From positions 1 through 64,000 of the forward strand of contig CAJXLF010000011.1 of NCBI GenBank assembly GCA_913055805.1: DNA of 64,000 nucleotides, in the 5' to 3' direction. Made by a program: the position numbers and the translations under genes. This DNA is from an uncultured Salinisphaerales bacterium. GTDB taxonomy: Bacteria > Pseudomonadota > Gammaproteobacteria > Nevskiales > CAJXLF01. Of this stretch, positions 6,360-13,439 are shown piece after piece (position 1 is the stretch's first letter; every line of letters begins with the position of its first letter). The notes beneath the pieces are model-generated. The model did not search any database. It was not told the origin of the DNA and saw nothing but the letters and a program-made list of their open reading frames with translations.

Positions 6360-6773
6360 ATGCAATATGGATTTACTGACTTAGTTAAACGGACTTTAAT
6401 ATCTCAGAATCAATTATGCATTTTGTTAGGTATCAGTCGAAGAACAATGCAGCGATATATAAAAAAAGACAAAGCGCCTCAAGTAGTTATGCTCGCAATG
6501 CGATCCATTGTCGACGGTTTCCCAATCATAAAAAATAAAGAATGGTCGGGTTATAAAATAATTGGAAAAAAGCTGATCGGGCCTAATGGTTACGAGTACT
6601 CAGAGGGTGAATTGCGCAAGCTGGACTTCCTGCGTTGTAATGCACTGATCCCGTGGCACGGTGTCGACAAAGAGCTATCTTTCGCAGAATGGCGTGCCTA
6701 TATCGACTGGTGCAACGATTCATATATCACTTACTTGAGAGGAAGAAAAATAAATGCAACTGAAGGAAATTAA
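6360..6773 (+). CDS. Phage HTH protein (DUF3653-like), prophage B
   Basis: The ATG at 6360 is preferred over the GTG two codons earlier. The 137-residue product begins with an HTH-like region (ISQNQLCILLGISRRTMQRY) and has a C-terminal part rich in tryptophan and tyrosine. It resembles the DUF3653 phage proteins often found near filamentous-phage regulators. Its end overlaps the next gene by 20 bases. Prophage A has no counterpart, so it is B-specific. Confidence 0.6.
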   Translation: MQYGFTDLVKRTLISQNQLCILLGISRRTMQRYIKKDKAPQVVMLAMRSIVDGFPIIKNKEWSGYKIIGKKLIGPNGYEYSEGELRKLDFLRCNALIPWHGVDKELSFAEWRAYIDWCNDSYITYLRGRKINATEGN

Positions 6774-7143
6774 TCAGCTTGACTGGTTCTGGATTGGGCT
6801 AAAGTTCGGATTCGGTTTCGCGATCGCTGGATCCGTTATAGGCACTATCACCTTTCTTATTGGATTCAGGATTATGTTGACTCACACACAGGCCGCTACT
6901 GAAGAAGCAACCCGACAGTTAAATACGAAGCTGGAGGAAAGAGCCCGCTCGATACGTGAGTCAATTCCGAAACCAAGGAAAAAGGAAAGGGTGTTAAAGA
7001 CCCGTTTGGTTGATCATTACGTGCCAGCTAGGAATAAAGAAGATTGTCTGTTGTTAACCGATGGTGTTGCCAATGAGCAATACCAGAAATGCCGTTCTGG
7101 CTATACGACTCAGAGGCGCGAAGAATATTGGGTTTGGGAATAA
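6754..7143 (+). CDS. Inovirus small membrane protein with conserved C-terminal EEYWVWE motif (prophage B copy)
   Basis: This 129-residue homologue of the prophage A protein shares LDWFWIGLKFGFGFAIAG at the N-terminal membrane segment, then a basic linker and DCLLLTDGVANEQYQKC..GY ending EEYWVWE. The two halves are more conserved than the linker. The ATG lies inside the upstream gene behind GAGGAAG. Conservation in two phages with different replication modules suggests a selected but unknown role, perhaps in the host envelope. Confidence 0.75.
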   Translation: MQLKEINQLDWFWIGLKFGFGFAIAGSVIGTITFLIGFRIMLTHTQAATEEATRQLNTKLEERARSIRESIPKPRKKERVLKTRLVDHYVPARNKEDCLLLTDGVANEQYQKCRSGYTTQRREEYWVWE

Positions 7144-7147
7144 ATCA

Positions 7148-7164
7148 GACAAGAGATCCTTGTC
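7148..7164. terminator. Weak hairpin between convergent genes, prophage B
   Basis: GACAAG and CTTGTC form a 6-bp stem with a 5-base loop between the two convergent stop codons. It occupies the same place as the stronger terminator in prophage A but lacks a clear T-run. Confidence 0.3.
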
Positions 7165-7167
7165 GGA

Positions 7168-8334
7168 TTAAATATTGCTGTCATCCTGAGGATCTGAATT
7201 CTGTTCCTTAACTTCAGTAATGCAGTCTACTGTTATCTGTGTTGTCTCGTATTTCAGGTAAGCAAGGCATTGTCCATGAGGTTCTATCTGGTACCCCATG
7301 GTTTCAACTTGCCGTTTTGTTAACGCCGTGACAGTGGTTTTGTCCATTGCTGCGAAGGTGTAGCGATCGGCTCCTGTATGCCCCGCTATTCTCAGCCTGT
7401 AACGGTGTAACGGGTGGCTGCGGTGCAGGCTTTCAATATCAGGACGAACAGGGCGAACTTGATTATCGCCCTGGGCCACCACCTGAGCCGGTATACCGGT
7501 TGGCCTTCCGGTGGCTGATAGGTTGTCCAGAGAAGCCATATCAGGGGTTTGGTCACCCTCTCCCAGAATTGCGCGACTCGTAAAAAGGTGCGTTCCAAGA
7601 CCGGCAATAAGGAGAAGAAGAAGTAGTATTTTAGGCTCCTTAAAGATACTTTTTCCCGCAATGGTGGAACTGAATTCGCCGGTTGCGGTGGATTGGTAGA
7701 GTTTCCAGACCTTTGCATTGATACGCCTCCTTTGGAAAACGTAGATATCGCTTTGTGACGTGCCATTGTCAGTTGCTAGGTGAGATGCCTCGACGTAGTG
7801 GCCGAGAATCAGAGAGAAGAATTTGCCGAGTGCTGAAAGGTCTTTATGCCTGTAAGCCATCTCGGCCGCGTCACGTATCTCAGGGCGAATTTTCTTGATA
7901 CTAGGCGTTGTGAGAATCAGATCCCAGTTATTGTGCCGATGCTTGTCAAATGCATTTTCAAGTGTCTTCAGAGAGTGGTCCGCGCCCTCCTCTCTTAGAT
8001 CCAGAAGATCGAATTTTGAAATTTTTGTTTGCGTCCAAGCTTTCGGATAGATCAGCTGGATCTCATCGAGCATGATAAGGGCGCCAAGCGGCGCCCAGTG
8101 CCACCACTTTCTAAGCTTATCAAGCTGGTGCTCATCCTTATCATCCAGATGGATAAGTTTGAAAGTATTATCTGGCTGAAGGTTGAGTACTCGCCTTACG
8201 TTTTCTTCATCATTTAGGCCGCGGATATTGGTAATAATCGTTCGGCCCTTTCTCGCGGCTGGGATGAAATCATCTTGAACTGCTCCGGCTGTTTTATAGC
8301 TACCGGGTGCGCCATGGTGAATCTTTATGCTCAC
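7168..8334 (-). CDS. zot: Zot-family phage assembly ATPase (pI-like), prophage B
   Basis: This 388-residue protein has the Walker A-like GAPGSYKT at residues 8-15 and Walker B ALIMLDEIQ near residue 85, the classic Zot domain. A membrane segment (ILLLLLLIAGLGTHLF, about residues 231-247) separates the cytoplasmic ATPase from a 135-residue periplasmic tail. It powers virion extrusion with the outer-membrane secretin. No phage secretin gene is present, so a host secretin is probably borrowed. Its start overlaps the upstream gene by 4 bases. Confidence 0.9.
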   Translation of the reverse strand: MSIKIHHGAPGSYKTAGAVQDDFIPAARKGRTIITNIRGLNDEENVRRVLNLQPDNTFKLIHLDDKDEHQLDKLRKWWHWAPLGALIMLDEIQLIYPKAWTQTKISKFDLLDLREEGADHSLKTLENAFDKHRHNNWDLILTTPSIKKIRPEIRDAAEMAYRHKDLSALGKFFSLILGHYVEASHLATDNGTSQSDIYVFQRRRINAKVWKLYQSTATGEFSSTIAGKSIFKEPKILLLLLLIAGLGTHLFTSRAILGEGDQTPDMASLDNLSATGRPTGIPAQVVAQGDNQVRPVRPDIESLHRSHPLHRYRLRIAGHTGADRYTFAAMDKTTVTALTKRQVETMGYQIEPHGQCLAYLKYETTQITVDCITEVKEQNSDPQDDSNI

Positions 8335-8672
8335 AGCCAGCCCATAAAACGCATGACGTATTTCGTTACACCTGCCGTAGCGATCGTGTTTAAAAAATCC
8401 GGAATCTTGAAGAAGTAGATAATGCCTTGAGCCATTGGCGGCAGGTTAGAGAGGGCCATTGTGACCTGCCCCATGAAATTAAGGTCGTCTAGGATGTCCT
8501 TTGCGATATCCCATGCGAGACCCATTAGCCACATCTGAGCTTGTATCGCTGCTACTGTACCGGCTTGTATAAAGTAGCTGATGGCGTCAACAGTCCATTC
8601 CCTAAATGTGCCGGATTCTCCGGAGAAAAAACCAGCAATCCATTCCAGAGCAGAAAGCATTGACTCAAGCAT
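8331..8672 (-). CDS. Inovirus minor coat protein, pVI-like (DUF2523-type), prophage B
   Basis: This hydrophobic 113-residue protein lies between pIII and zot, with several membrane-length stretches and a C-terminal MRFMGWL. Position, size and overlap with zot match gene VI/DUF2523 proteins of filamentous phages. It is not obviously alignable with the prophage A protein at the same position. Confidence 0.7.
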   Translation of the reverse strand: MLESMLSALEWIAGFFSGESGTFREWTVDAISYFIQAGTVAAIQAQMWLMGLAWDIAKDILDDLNFMGQVTMALSNLPPMAQGIIYFFKIPDFLNTIATAGVTKYVMRFMGWL

Positions 8673-8676
8673 CGAG

Positions 8677-9930
8677 TTACCTCAGAAGTATGACTGCCGC
8701 CAGAGCGTAGCCACCGAAAAGAATCACCAGCCCGATTATTGCAAGCTGATCTTCGTAATCTGCCATGCAAAACTTAATTTCCTTACCGTGCCACGTTGTT
8801 GAAGGACAAGGGAGTGATCCAGACCCTGTTGAGAGAGTGCCTACCGTTGCGGATGCCTCCGACCTGATTGTATGCAGCAGGTTTTGAAAGTCCTGTTTGG
8901 CCTGCTCCACGTCGCCTGATAGGTCAGGGAAATCATAACCCGATGCTGGCTCGTTGAAGTCTCGGCTACAGGCATCATCTACCAGTGGGTCACAATCTTC
9001 ATCGCCATCGCCATCGCCGTCACCATCGCCGTCACCATCGCCGTCGCCGTCACCGTCGCCGTCACCCCCTTGATGGATCGTAGAGTTATTCGTTGTCGTA
9101 GTGTTGTAATTATTGACAGTTTGGGACTCAGTTCCATTATCAATAATGACCTGAAAGTCAGTATTTGCTATCTGTCCCGGTGTTCCATTATCAGGCGCGT
9201 CAGGACTTGTAGTTACTCCATTGCAAGCTGTTGTGCCAGTTGAATAGGTAGCGCAATTATCAGGAGGCGGTATTACATTAGGGCCGGACTCTGCGCATAA
9301 TGTCGTGCCGTCGAATGTATAGCATCCACTTCCGTCAGTGTGAATTGTAGCTAGAGATTGATCTTCAGCAGTTACTTGTATGTCAGGTGGATCTGTTTCT
9401 ATATTCTGCGAATCAGCAGAGCAGTAACTGCCGTCAGTTTCATATGTCGCATAAGAAAAATTTTCACCGGGTATAGCAAACCCCGTACCTGATACACGGT
9501 TGTATGAGCAATTGTCCTTACAAAGTGACGGAAAATCGGTCGTGCCATTGTTCTGGAAATTATGCTGTGTACCCGGTTCTATAGTGCATTCAGGGCATTC
9601 AATATAGTCATCATGAGCATGGTGAAACTGATAAGCACCATTAGCGCATGCACCCTTGTAGGCACCGCCTTGGTGATACCAGATGTTAAAACTATTACCA
9701 TTAAATTCTCCCTGGGCATCCCAGGGGTGAGATCCGCCTACATTCTGTTCACATTGTGCAAGTGCAGTTTGATAGCACTGCTGGAGCATTGACGTAGCAT
9801 CAGCCTGATTGACATGCGTTGATGTCCAACAAGACCCGCCGTTATTACTATAGTGATCTTCCGGGCAGGTATCAGCATATGCCAATGAAGAAACCGCTAA
9901 AAAAACTAGAGCTATTAATAAACTACGCAT
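8677..9930 (-). CDS. pIII-like minor coat/adhesion protein, prophage B
   Basis: I choose ATG 9930 (MRSLLIALVFLAVSSLAYA), which gives a clean signal peptide. The mature protein begins DTCPEDHY, has many cysteines, an Asn/Thr-rich region with PDAPDNGTPG, a long Gly-Asp repeat (about residues 288-310) and a C-terminal membrane anchor (about 395-416). It shares the N-terminal and pre-linker blocks with prophage A, but the C-terminal domains differ. That pattern suggests the same receptor class with different anchor or TolA-side modules. Confidence 0.8.
   Translation of the reverse strand: MRSLLIALVFLAVSSLAYADTCPEDHYSNNGGSCWTSTHVNQADATSMLQQCYQTALAQCEQNVGGSHPWDAQGEFNGNSFNIWYHQGGAYKGACANGAYQFHHAHDDYIECPECTIEPGTQHNFQNNGTTDFPSLCKDNCSYNRVSGTGFAIPGENFSYATYETDGSYCSADSQNIETDPPDIQVTAEDQSLATIHTDGSGCYTFDGTTLCAESGPNVIPPPDNCATYSTGTTACNGVTTSPDAPDNGTPGQIANTDFQVIIDNGTESQTVNNYNTTTTNNSTIHQGGDGDGDGDGDGDGDGDGDGDGDEDCDPLVDDACSRDFNEPASGYDFPDLSGDVEQAKQDFQNLLHTIRSEASATVGTLSTGSGSLPCPSTTWHGKEIKFCMADYEDQLAIIGLVILFGGYALAAVILLR
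9000..9066 (-). repeat. Gly-Asp hexanucleotide repeat in the pIII linker, prophage B
   Basis: About 11 tandem 6-bp units (GGTGAC/GGCGAT variants on the coding strand) encode Gly-Asp pairs. The tract is roughly twice as long as in prophage A and can change by whole units without a frameshift. Confidence 0.85.
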
Positions 9931-10003
9931 CGGTATCCGCTCACAAAGCAAAGTGCCCATGCCGTGCCTATTAATAGCTCTAGCATCTGTCAGCCCTTCT
10001 GCC

Positions 10004-10213
10004 TTACAGCTTACGAACAATAGTGATGACGAGACCGATCACGACCAGACCGGCCACAGCAATCACCACAATTTCACCAACTGACAAGGCGTCTGCTTGT
10101 GCATTCTGAATCGCAGTGCTGGCTTCAGTCACCATGTCAGCAAGGGCCAGACCCGGAGCAGTTGCAGCAATTGCAGCAACAAGACCAGCACCCCATTTCT
10201 TCAAAGTCTTCAT
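10004..10213 (-). CDS. Major coat protein (pVIII-like), prophage B
   Basis: ATG 10213 gives a 69-residue precursor: signal peptide MKTLKKWGAGLVAAIAATA through ALA, then a mature chain of about 44 residues with an acidic N-terminus, one helix (IVVIAVAGLVVIGLVITI) and a basic VRKL end. This is the major inovirus coat pattern. Longer upstream in-frame starts would destroy the signal peptide. Confidence 0.88.
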   Translation of the reverse strand: MKTLKKWGAGLVAAIAATAPGLALADMVTEASTAIQNAQADALSVGEIVVIAVAGLVVIGLVITIVRKL

Positions 10214-10230
10214 AAAGTAAAACTCCATTG

Positions 10231-10548
10231 TTAGCGGGCCTTTTTTACAACGTTTACAAGCATGCCAACGCCAATACCCACGGCCCACATAAGGAGACCA
10301 GCGCCACATGCCCACACCACAACATCCCAGTTGGCATCGTCTGCCTTAAATGGGTCATTGAGTTCTTGATAATCTGCAGTTGTTAAAATCATGAAGTCGG
10401 AACAGTCGTTAGGCGCAGTGCCCGAGTCATTCACGACTTGTCCCAGTGCGTTGACTCTTACGCAGGTTGCCGCATTCACGTTGAATACAGAGAGCATAAG
10501 CAAAGCTGCAAACACGGCCTTACGAGTGTTGTCAGGAAGTAAAGCCAA
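10231..10548 (-). CDS. Small secreted membrane-anchored phage protein, 105 residues, prophage B
   Basis: The apparent start is TTG 10548 behind GAGG; a GTG 11 codons in is an alternative. It has an N-terminal signal-like stretch (AALLMLSVFNVNAA), a polar middle with two cysteines and a C-terminal membrane segment (ACGAGLLMWAVGIGVGMLV) ending KKAR. It occupies the same slot as the 71-residue gene of prophage A. It is probably a minor coat or assembly protein. Confidence 0.6.
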   Translation of the reverse strand: MALLPDNTRKAVFAALLMLSVFNVNAATCVRVNALGQVVNDSGTAPNDCSDFMILTTADYQELNDPFKADDANWDVVVWACGAGLLMWAVGIGVGMLVNVVKKAR

Positions 10549-10563
10549 GGTTGCAGCCTCGCT

Positions 10564-10893
10564 TTAGCTCGCAACCTTCAGGGGCTGCTTGTTTTCAATG
10601 AGAACGCCTACAACAATCGGCTCTTTTTCTCCGAACCGGTTATCACGCAATCCCCATGTCACGGTACCGTGTTGAGGGAAGGACTTACCGTTAAGCTGAT
10701 CTATAACTGTAGAGTCACAATTAAGCTCTTTCTGTTCAAAGCCGTGACCGTCAAAGGTTCCGGACTTCGTATTGCGTGGTGCAATCGACCTGGCGACCAA
10801 CAAGCGGCACATGTCATATGCGTTTCCGTCTTTATTACCCTTCAAATGGGTAATACCCAGTACAAGTTCCTTATCCTGTGTTTCAGTTGACAT
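10564..10893 (-). CDS. Probable phage single-stranded DNA-binding protein, prophage B
   Basis: ATG 10893 with GGAG upstream gives 109 residues; the gene overlaps the end of rep by 11 bases. It occupies the gene V slot directly after the initiator. The sequence has beta-rich segments (KELVLGITHL, EPIVVGVLIENKQPLKV) but no close similarity to the prophage A protein. The assignment is mainly by position. Confidence 0.55.
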   Translation of the reverse strand: MSTETQDKELVLGITHLKGNKDGNAYDMCRLLVARSIAPRNTKSGTFDGHGFEQKELNCDSTVIDQLNGKSFPQHGTVTWGLRDNRFGEKEPIVVGVLIENKQPLKVAS

Positions 10894-12154
10894 ATTGATT
10901 ACTCCGGGTTTTTGAATGCCTACCGAGCGCCGGCATTCTGAGCGCATGACGTGGGAGTGCTGAGGTCGGGATCAGTTCTCTTGTTTGCACATTTCTGAAT
11001 TGAGCCGCCAAGCGTTTTCTATATGCCTCACGCTCTGCCCTATCCAGTTCCAAAAGCTGATTGAGAAATGCCCTAACCCCTCTCTCTCCCAGTAATTCAG
11101 CAATTTGCAAAGCTCCGTTTCGAGCTTTGTATTTCCTAAGCAAGTAGAGATCGAACTTATAGAGTTTGATGACCTCCTGATGTTGCTCAAGCTCCTGATC
11201 CTCACCATTAAGGTGATCTTCGTCTGAAAGCTCTTCAATCGAATAAAGGTCTTTTAAGCCCTTTGACCAGTAGACAGTCGCACGGCCATAGAATGCTTCT
11301 GCGAACTCTTTCCAGAGCCATGCAGAGCGTTTATCGCCGTTGGTTGCATCCCTCAGTAATTCCCAAGGGGTACGGCCTCCCTTTCGGCCTTGTTTTGTAT
11401 GTGCGCTAGTAAGCTCAGTTGAAGCAAGTTCAGATCCAAATACTGCGTATTTGCTGATAGCTTCGACTGAATCGCATACGTGGCGGACAGTAACGCCACG
11501 TTCTCTGATCGGTGTTCCCAGCCCGCACTTAGTTGCGATTGCAGACCACCTGTCAAAGAAAACATTAGAAAGTTCAGTTTCATCGGCATACTGATCCACA
11601 AATATGAGCTCATGTATGTGAGGGTGCCAGCCGTTTTCCTCTCCGTGCGTGACCTCTGTTGCAGTAATGCGACCAACGATCCCGAATCGGGTTTTTAGGC
11701 GTGTCGCTGGATTGCCTGCCCAGAACTTCGCGCGTGCTGTAGACATAGCCTTGAGGTTATCCTGCAGCGTTTCATTACGTTGGTGTCTAAAAGTAAAAGT
11801 TACGAATAGAACCTTTTGGCCTTTCTGGTGGGCTTGGTCGATAGCGTGGGCAATTTCTTTAGCCCTGCGCTTAGCAACAATGGGGGCGCAGATCGGGCAG
11901 GTCCATAGCGAGCCACATCGCATAACACCCTGGAATGTGCAGTACTCGCCCGTGAATTCCGTGACCTTGCGGATGGTGGCATAGCCCTTATCACCCGGGC
12001 CGGTATTGAGTGCGTTGCAGCAGGCTGTTAGTCGCCCACGATTAGGTAGTAGCTCCCACGTCTTGCGCTGCATACGGTACCGCTCTGCGCGATAGTCCGC
12101 CCTTGCGTAATCAGGGGGGGTACACGATTCCGTAATTTTACCTAGGGCACTCAT
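10883..12154 (-). CDS. Rolling-circle replication initiator, Rep_1-type HUH endonuclease, prophage B
   Basis: This 423-residue protein has a cysteine cluster (C80, C86, C89), HUH motif 1 FVTFTF at 117-122, motif 2 HPHIH at 177-181 and a candidate nicking tyrosine in ISKYAVF near residue 236. This is the plasmid-like Rep_1 architecture also found in some inoviruses, different from the G2P type of prophage A. It would nick the plus strand at the origin, possibly one of the hairpins at 12820-12929. Confidence 0.85.
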   Translation of the reverse strand: MSALGKITESCTPPDYARADYRAERYRMQRKTWELLPNRGRLTACCNALNTGPGDKGYATIRKVTEFTGEYCTFQGVMRCGSLWTCPICAPIVAKRRAKEIAHAIDQAHQKGQKVLFVTFTFRHQRNETLQDNLKAMSTARAKFWAGNPATRLKTRFGIVGRITATEVTHGEENGWHPHIHELIFVDQYADETELSNVFFDRWSAIATKCGLGTPIRERGVTVRHVCDSVEAISKYAVFGSELASTELTSAHTKQGRKGGRTPWELLRDATNGDKRSAWLWKEFAEAFYGRATVYWSKGLKDLYSIEELSDEDHLNGEDQELEQHQEVIKLYKFDLYLLRKYKARNGALQIAELLGERGVRAFLNQLLELDRAEREAYRKRLAAQFRNVQTRELIPTSALPRHALRMPALGRHSKTRSNQYVN

Positions 12155-12594
12155 TTTGATCCGCCTGCGGCGACGCCCCGCACCGCGCCAGCCCGCTCGG
12201 GGTCTCGCGGGCTGGCGCGGTGCTGCGCTTGGGAGGGGGGTAGTTTGGCAGGGGGGAGCAGCAGCAGATGCTGGCCGTCAGACTCGACCGCCATCGCATG
12301 GAGCATTACCACGAAAGCAGGCGCTGGGGGAGTTGTCCGGCTTCGCGTTGCTACGCCCAATGGTGACCGGAGGCCGCCTATCGGCGACCCCCGATCAATT
12401 TGTTTAGCTTTGTGTTCTACCCATGCCACAGCCTGAGGGTGGCTATGGCAGTTTGATGAAACTATGGTTTGGCCGTATTCGTCGCAGAGCTTGGCATCGT
12501 AGCTGCGTGGGTTCAGACGGTTGATGCTGCCGTGATATGTGTCGGCCTGACCGAACCATATATCTGGTGATACTCGGAGCCAGTGCCACTTCAT
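12151..12594 (-). CDS. Hypothetical early phage protein, 147 residues, prophage B
   Basis: ATG 12594 overlaps the upstream stop as TAATG, and the gene's own end overlaps rep by 4 bases. The first 75 residues look folded (MKWHWLRVSPDIWFGQADTY). The remainder is proline/serine/arginine-rich, and the DNA there contains a GC-rich inverted stretch around 12175-12225. I recognise no family. Confidence 0.5.
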   Translation of the reverse strand: MKWHWLRVSPDIWFGQADTYHGSINRLNPRSYDAKLCDEYGQTIVSSNCHSHPQAVAWVEHKAKQIDRGSPIGGLRSPLGVATRSRTTPPAPAFVVMLHAMAVESDGQHLLLLPPAKLPPSQAQHRASPRDPERAGAVRGVAAGGSK

Positions 12595-12800
12595 TAGAGT
12601 AAGCCGGCTGCTAGGCCGAAGCAGAAGCCGGATAACCATGCCCAGAATGCCGCTGATAATCCGCGGTTATTTCTCTTAGCTTCAATAATCTGAATGGTGA
12701 AGAGAGTTAGTAAGCAGCCAAACCAAAAGTCTGGTCTTAGCGGCGCTTGGAACCATGTCTGGAGATCTAATAAATGGTAGAAGAAGCCTTGCATGTTCAT
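12594..12800 (-). CDS. Small membrane protein, 68 residues, prophage B
   Basis: Two ATGs are close together (12800 and 12794). The second lies at better distance from AAGGAGG and would give 66 residues. The protein has two hydrophobic segments (FWFGCLLTLFTIQII and AAFWAWLSGFCFGLAAGLL). It is the first gene of the minus-strand operon and the likely counterpart of the 34-residue membrane protein of prophage A. Confidence 0.55.
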   Translation of the reverse strand: MNMQGFFYHLLDLQTWFQAPLRPDFWFGCLLTLFTIQIIEAKRNNRGLSAAFWAWLSGFCFGLAAGLL

Positions 12801-12819
12801 CCTCCTTAAGTAACGCCCT

Positions 12820-12841
12820 ACCCGGCCACGTATGACCGGGT
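12820..12841. other. Short hairpin in the phage B intergenic region
   Basis: ACCCGG at 12820-12825 and CCGGGT at 12836-12841 flank a 10-base loop, 11 bases before the 77-bp repeat. Together the two hairpins occupy the gap between the rep operon and the HTH gene, where inoviruses keep their origins and packaging signal. Confidence 0.4.
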
Positions 12842-12852
12842 GGGCGCTCCGG

Positions 12853-12929
12853 ATATGAACACGGCGTTCACACCTTGGAGGCGAGCTTTCGAGAGGCTTG
12901 TTGTGTGTATGGCCGTGTTCATGACGGCA
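12853..12929. repeat. 77-bp direct repeat, copy 2, with long hairpin
   Basis: It is identical base for base to positions 1-77. The outer 11-bp arms (12855-12865 and 12913-12923) are perfect inverted repeats. It is located between the rep operon and the repressor gene of prophage B. It is best read as a phage origin or packaging signal shared with prophage Z; prophage A lacks it. Confidence 0.85.
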
Positions 12930-12933
12930 GTAA

Positions 12934-13002
12934 ATGTCACTTCAAAGTGACATGTCAACTGTAGGTGCAATGCACTTGTGATTGCTATGAACTATAGTTG
13001 AC
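12934..13002. promoter_or_regulatory. Cluster of palindromic operator candidates upstream of the prophage B HTH gene
   Basis: ATGTCACTT and AAGTGACAT (12934-12953) form a perfect 20-bp palindrome with a 2-base centre. GTGCAATGCAC (12965-12975) is a second perfect palindrome. GTCAACTGTAG (12954-12964) and CTATAGTTGAC (12992-13002) are inverted repeats matching at 10 of 11 positions. Control of the divergent rep operon and HTH gene is inferred. Confidence 0.5.
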
Positions 13003-13023
13003 AGACTTAATGGAGGTTTTGCT

Positions 13024-13377
13024 ATGGACTACTCAAGAGAATTGCTAGAGAGAGCTTATTTAAAAGTTAGGAGCTACAACCAAATTTCAAAAGTTGCTGA
13101 TACATCAAGGCAACACATAGGAAAAGTTAAGGCTGAGCAATGCAATCTGGGGCCATATTCCGCCAGACTAATTGCTGAATTTTTGGGAGAAGATGGCGAC
13201 CAAGCTGAGAAACTTGCCCTTGCAGAAAGCGCCAAATCAAGAGAAGAAGAAAATTACTGGAAGAAGCTTGCAGGGATTGCTGCCAGCGTCATTGTGTCGC
13301 TGAGCATTTTTGGAGTTTCCCCAGATATATCAGCAGGTTATAAAGGCTCTGTTGTTGACACTGCTATACATTATTAA
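13024..13377 (+). CDS. HTH phage regulator with C-terminal hydrophobic segment, prophage B
   Basis: This 117-residue protein starts at an ATG behind GGAGG. An N-terminal HTH (about residues 15-50) is followed by an acidic helix and a hydrophobic stretch LAGIAASVIVSLSIFGV (about 82-98), then SPDISAGYKGSVVDTAIHY. The last codons and stop overlap the att core, so integration decides the exact C-terminus. The C-terminal half matches the prophage Z regulator closely while the DNA-binding part has diverged. It resembles DUF3693-type inovirus repressors. Confidence 0.75.
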   Translation: MDYSRELLERAYLKVRSYNQISKVADTSRQHIGKVKAEQCNLGPYSARLIAEFLGEDGDQAEKLALAESAKSREEENYWKKLAGIAASVIVSLSIFGVSPDISAGYKGSVVDTAIHY

Positions 13378-13381
13378 CAAA
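13354..13381. other. Candidate XerCD att site, right end of the array
   Basis: The core GCTATACATTAT lies at 13363-13374. The left arm GTTGACACTGC is nearly identical to that of the Z/A junction, as expected if Z and B are related phages. The right arm TTATTAACAAA should be the host half-site, or that of a lost neighbour. The similarity of this right arm to dif is modest. Confidence 0.5.
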
Positions 13382-13439
13382 AAAATGTGGCTGTTTCGTG
13401 TATATTCGGTATTCCAAATAATTAAAAAGGTGTTTGATA

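Larger units (their letters stand above)
6263..13381. mobile_element. Inovirus prophage B (about 7.09 kb)
   Basis: It is bounded by the cores at 6272 and 13363. It contains a plus-strand regulator-like gene and small membrane protein gene, a minus-strand block from a Rep_1-type initiator to zot, a two-hairpin intergenic region, and a plus-strand HTH gene ending on the right-hand core. All structural genes are intact, so it looks potentially active. It has no integrase gene. Confidence 0.85.

Noticed and set aside
1008..8334. Zot proteins as toxins
   Set aside because: The Zot domain here is in the phage assembly position with a membrane anchor; no separate toxin gene is present, and the family name alone is not evidence of toxicity.
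8999..9066. Short tandem repeats as a CRISPR array
   Set aside because: Units are 6 bp without spacers and encode Gly-Asp pairs inside the pIII-like gene.
1..12929. The 77-bp direct repeats as attachment sites of a single 12.85-kb element
   Set aside because: Two complete inovirus gene sets lie between them, the HTH gene follows each repeat, and the 12-bp cores divide the region into whole phage genomes. The repeats are better explained as a phage-internal hairpin shared by Z and B.
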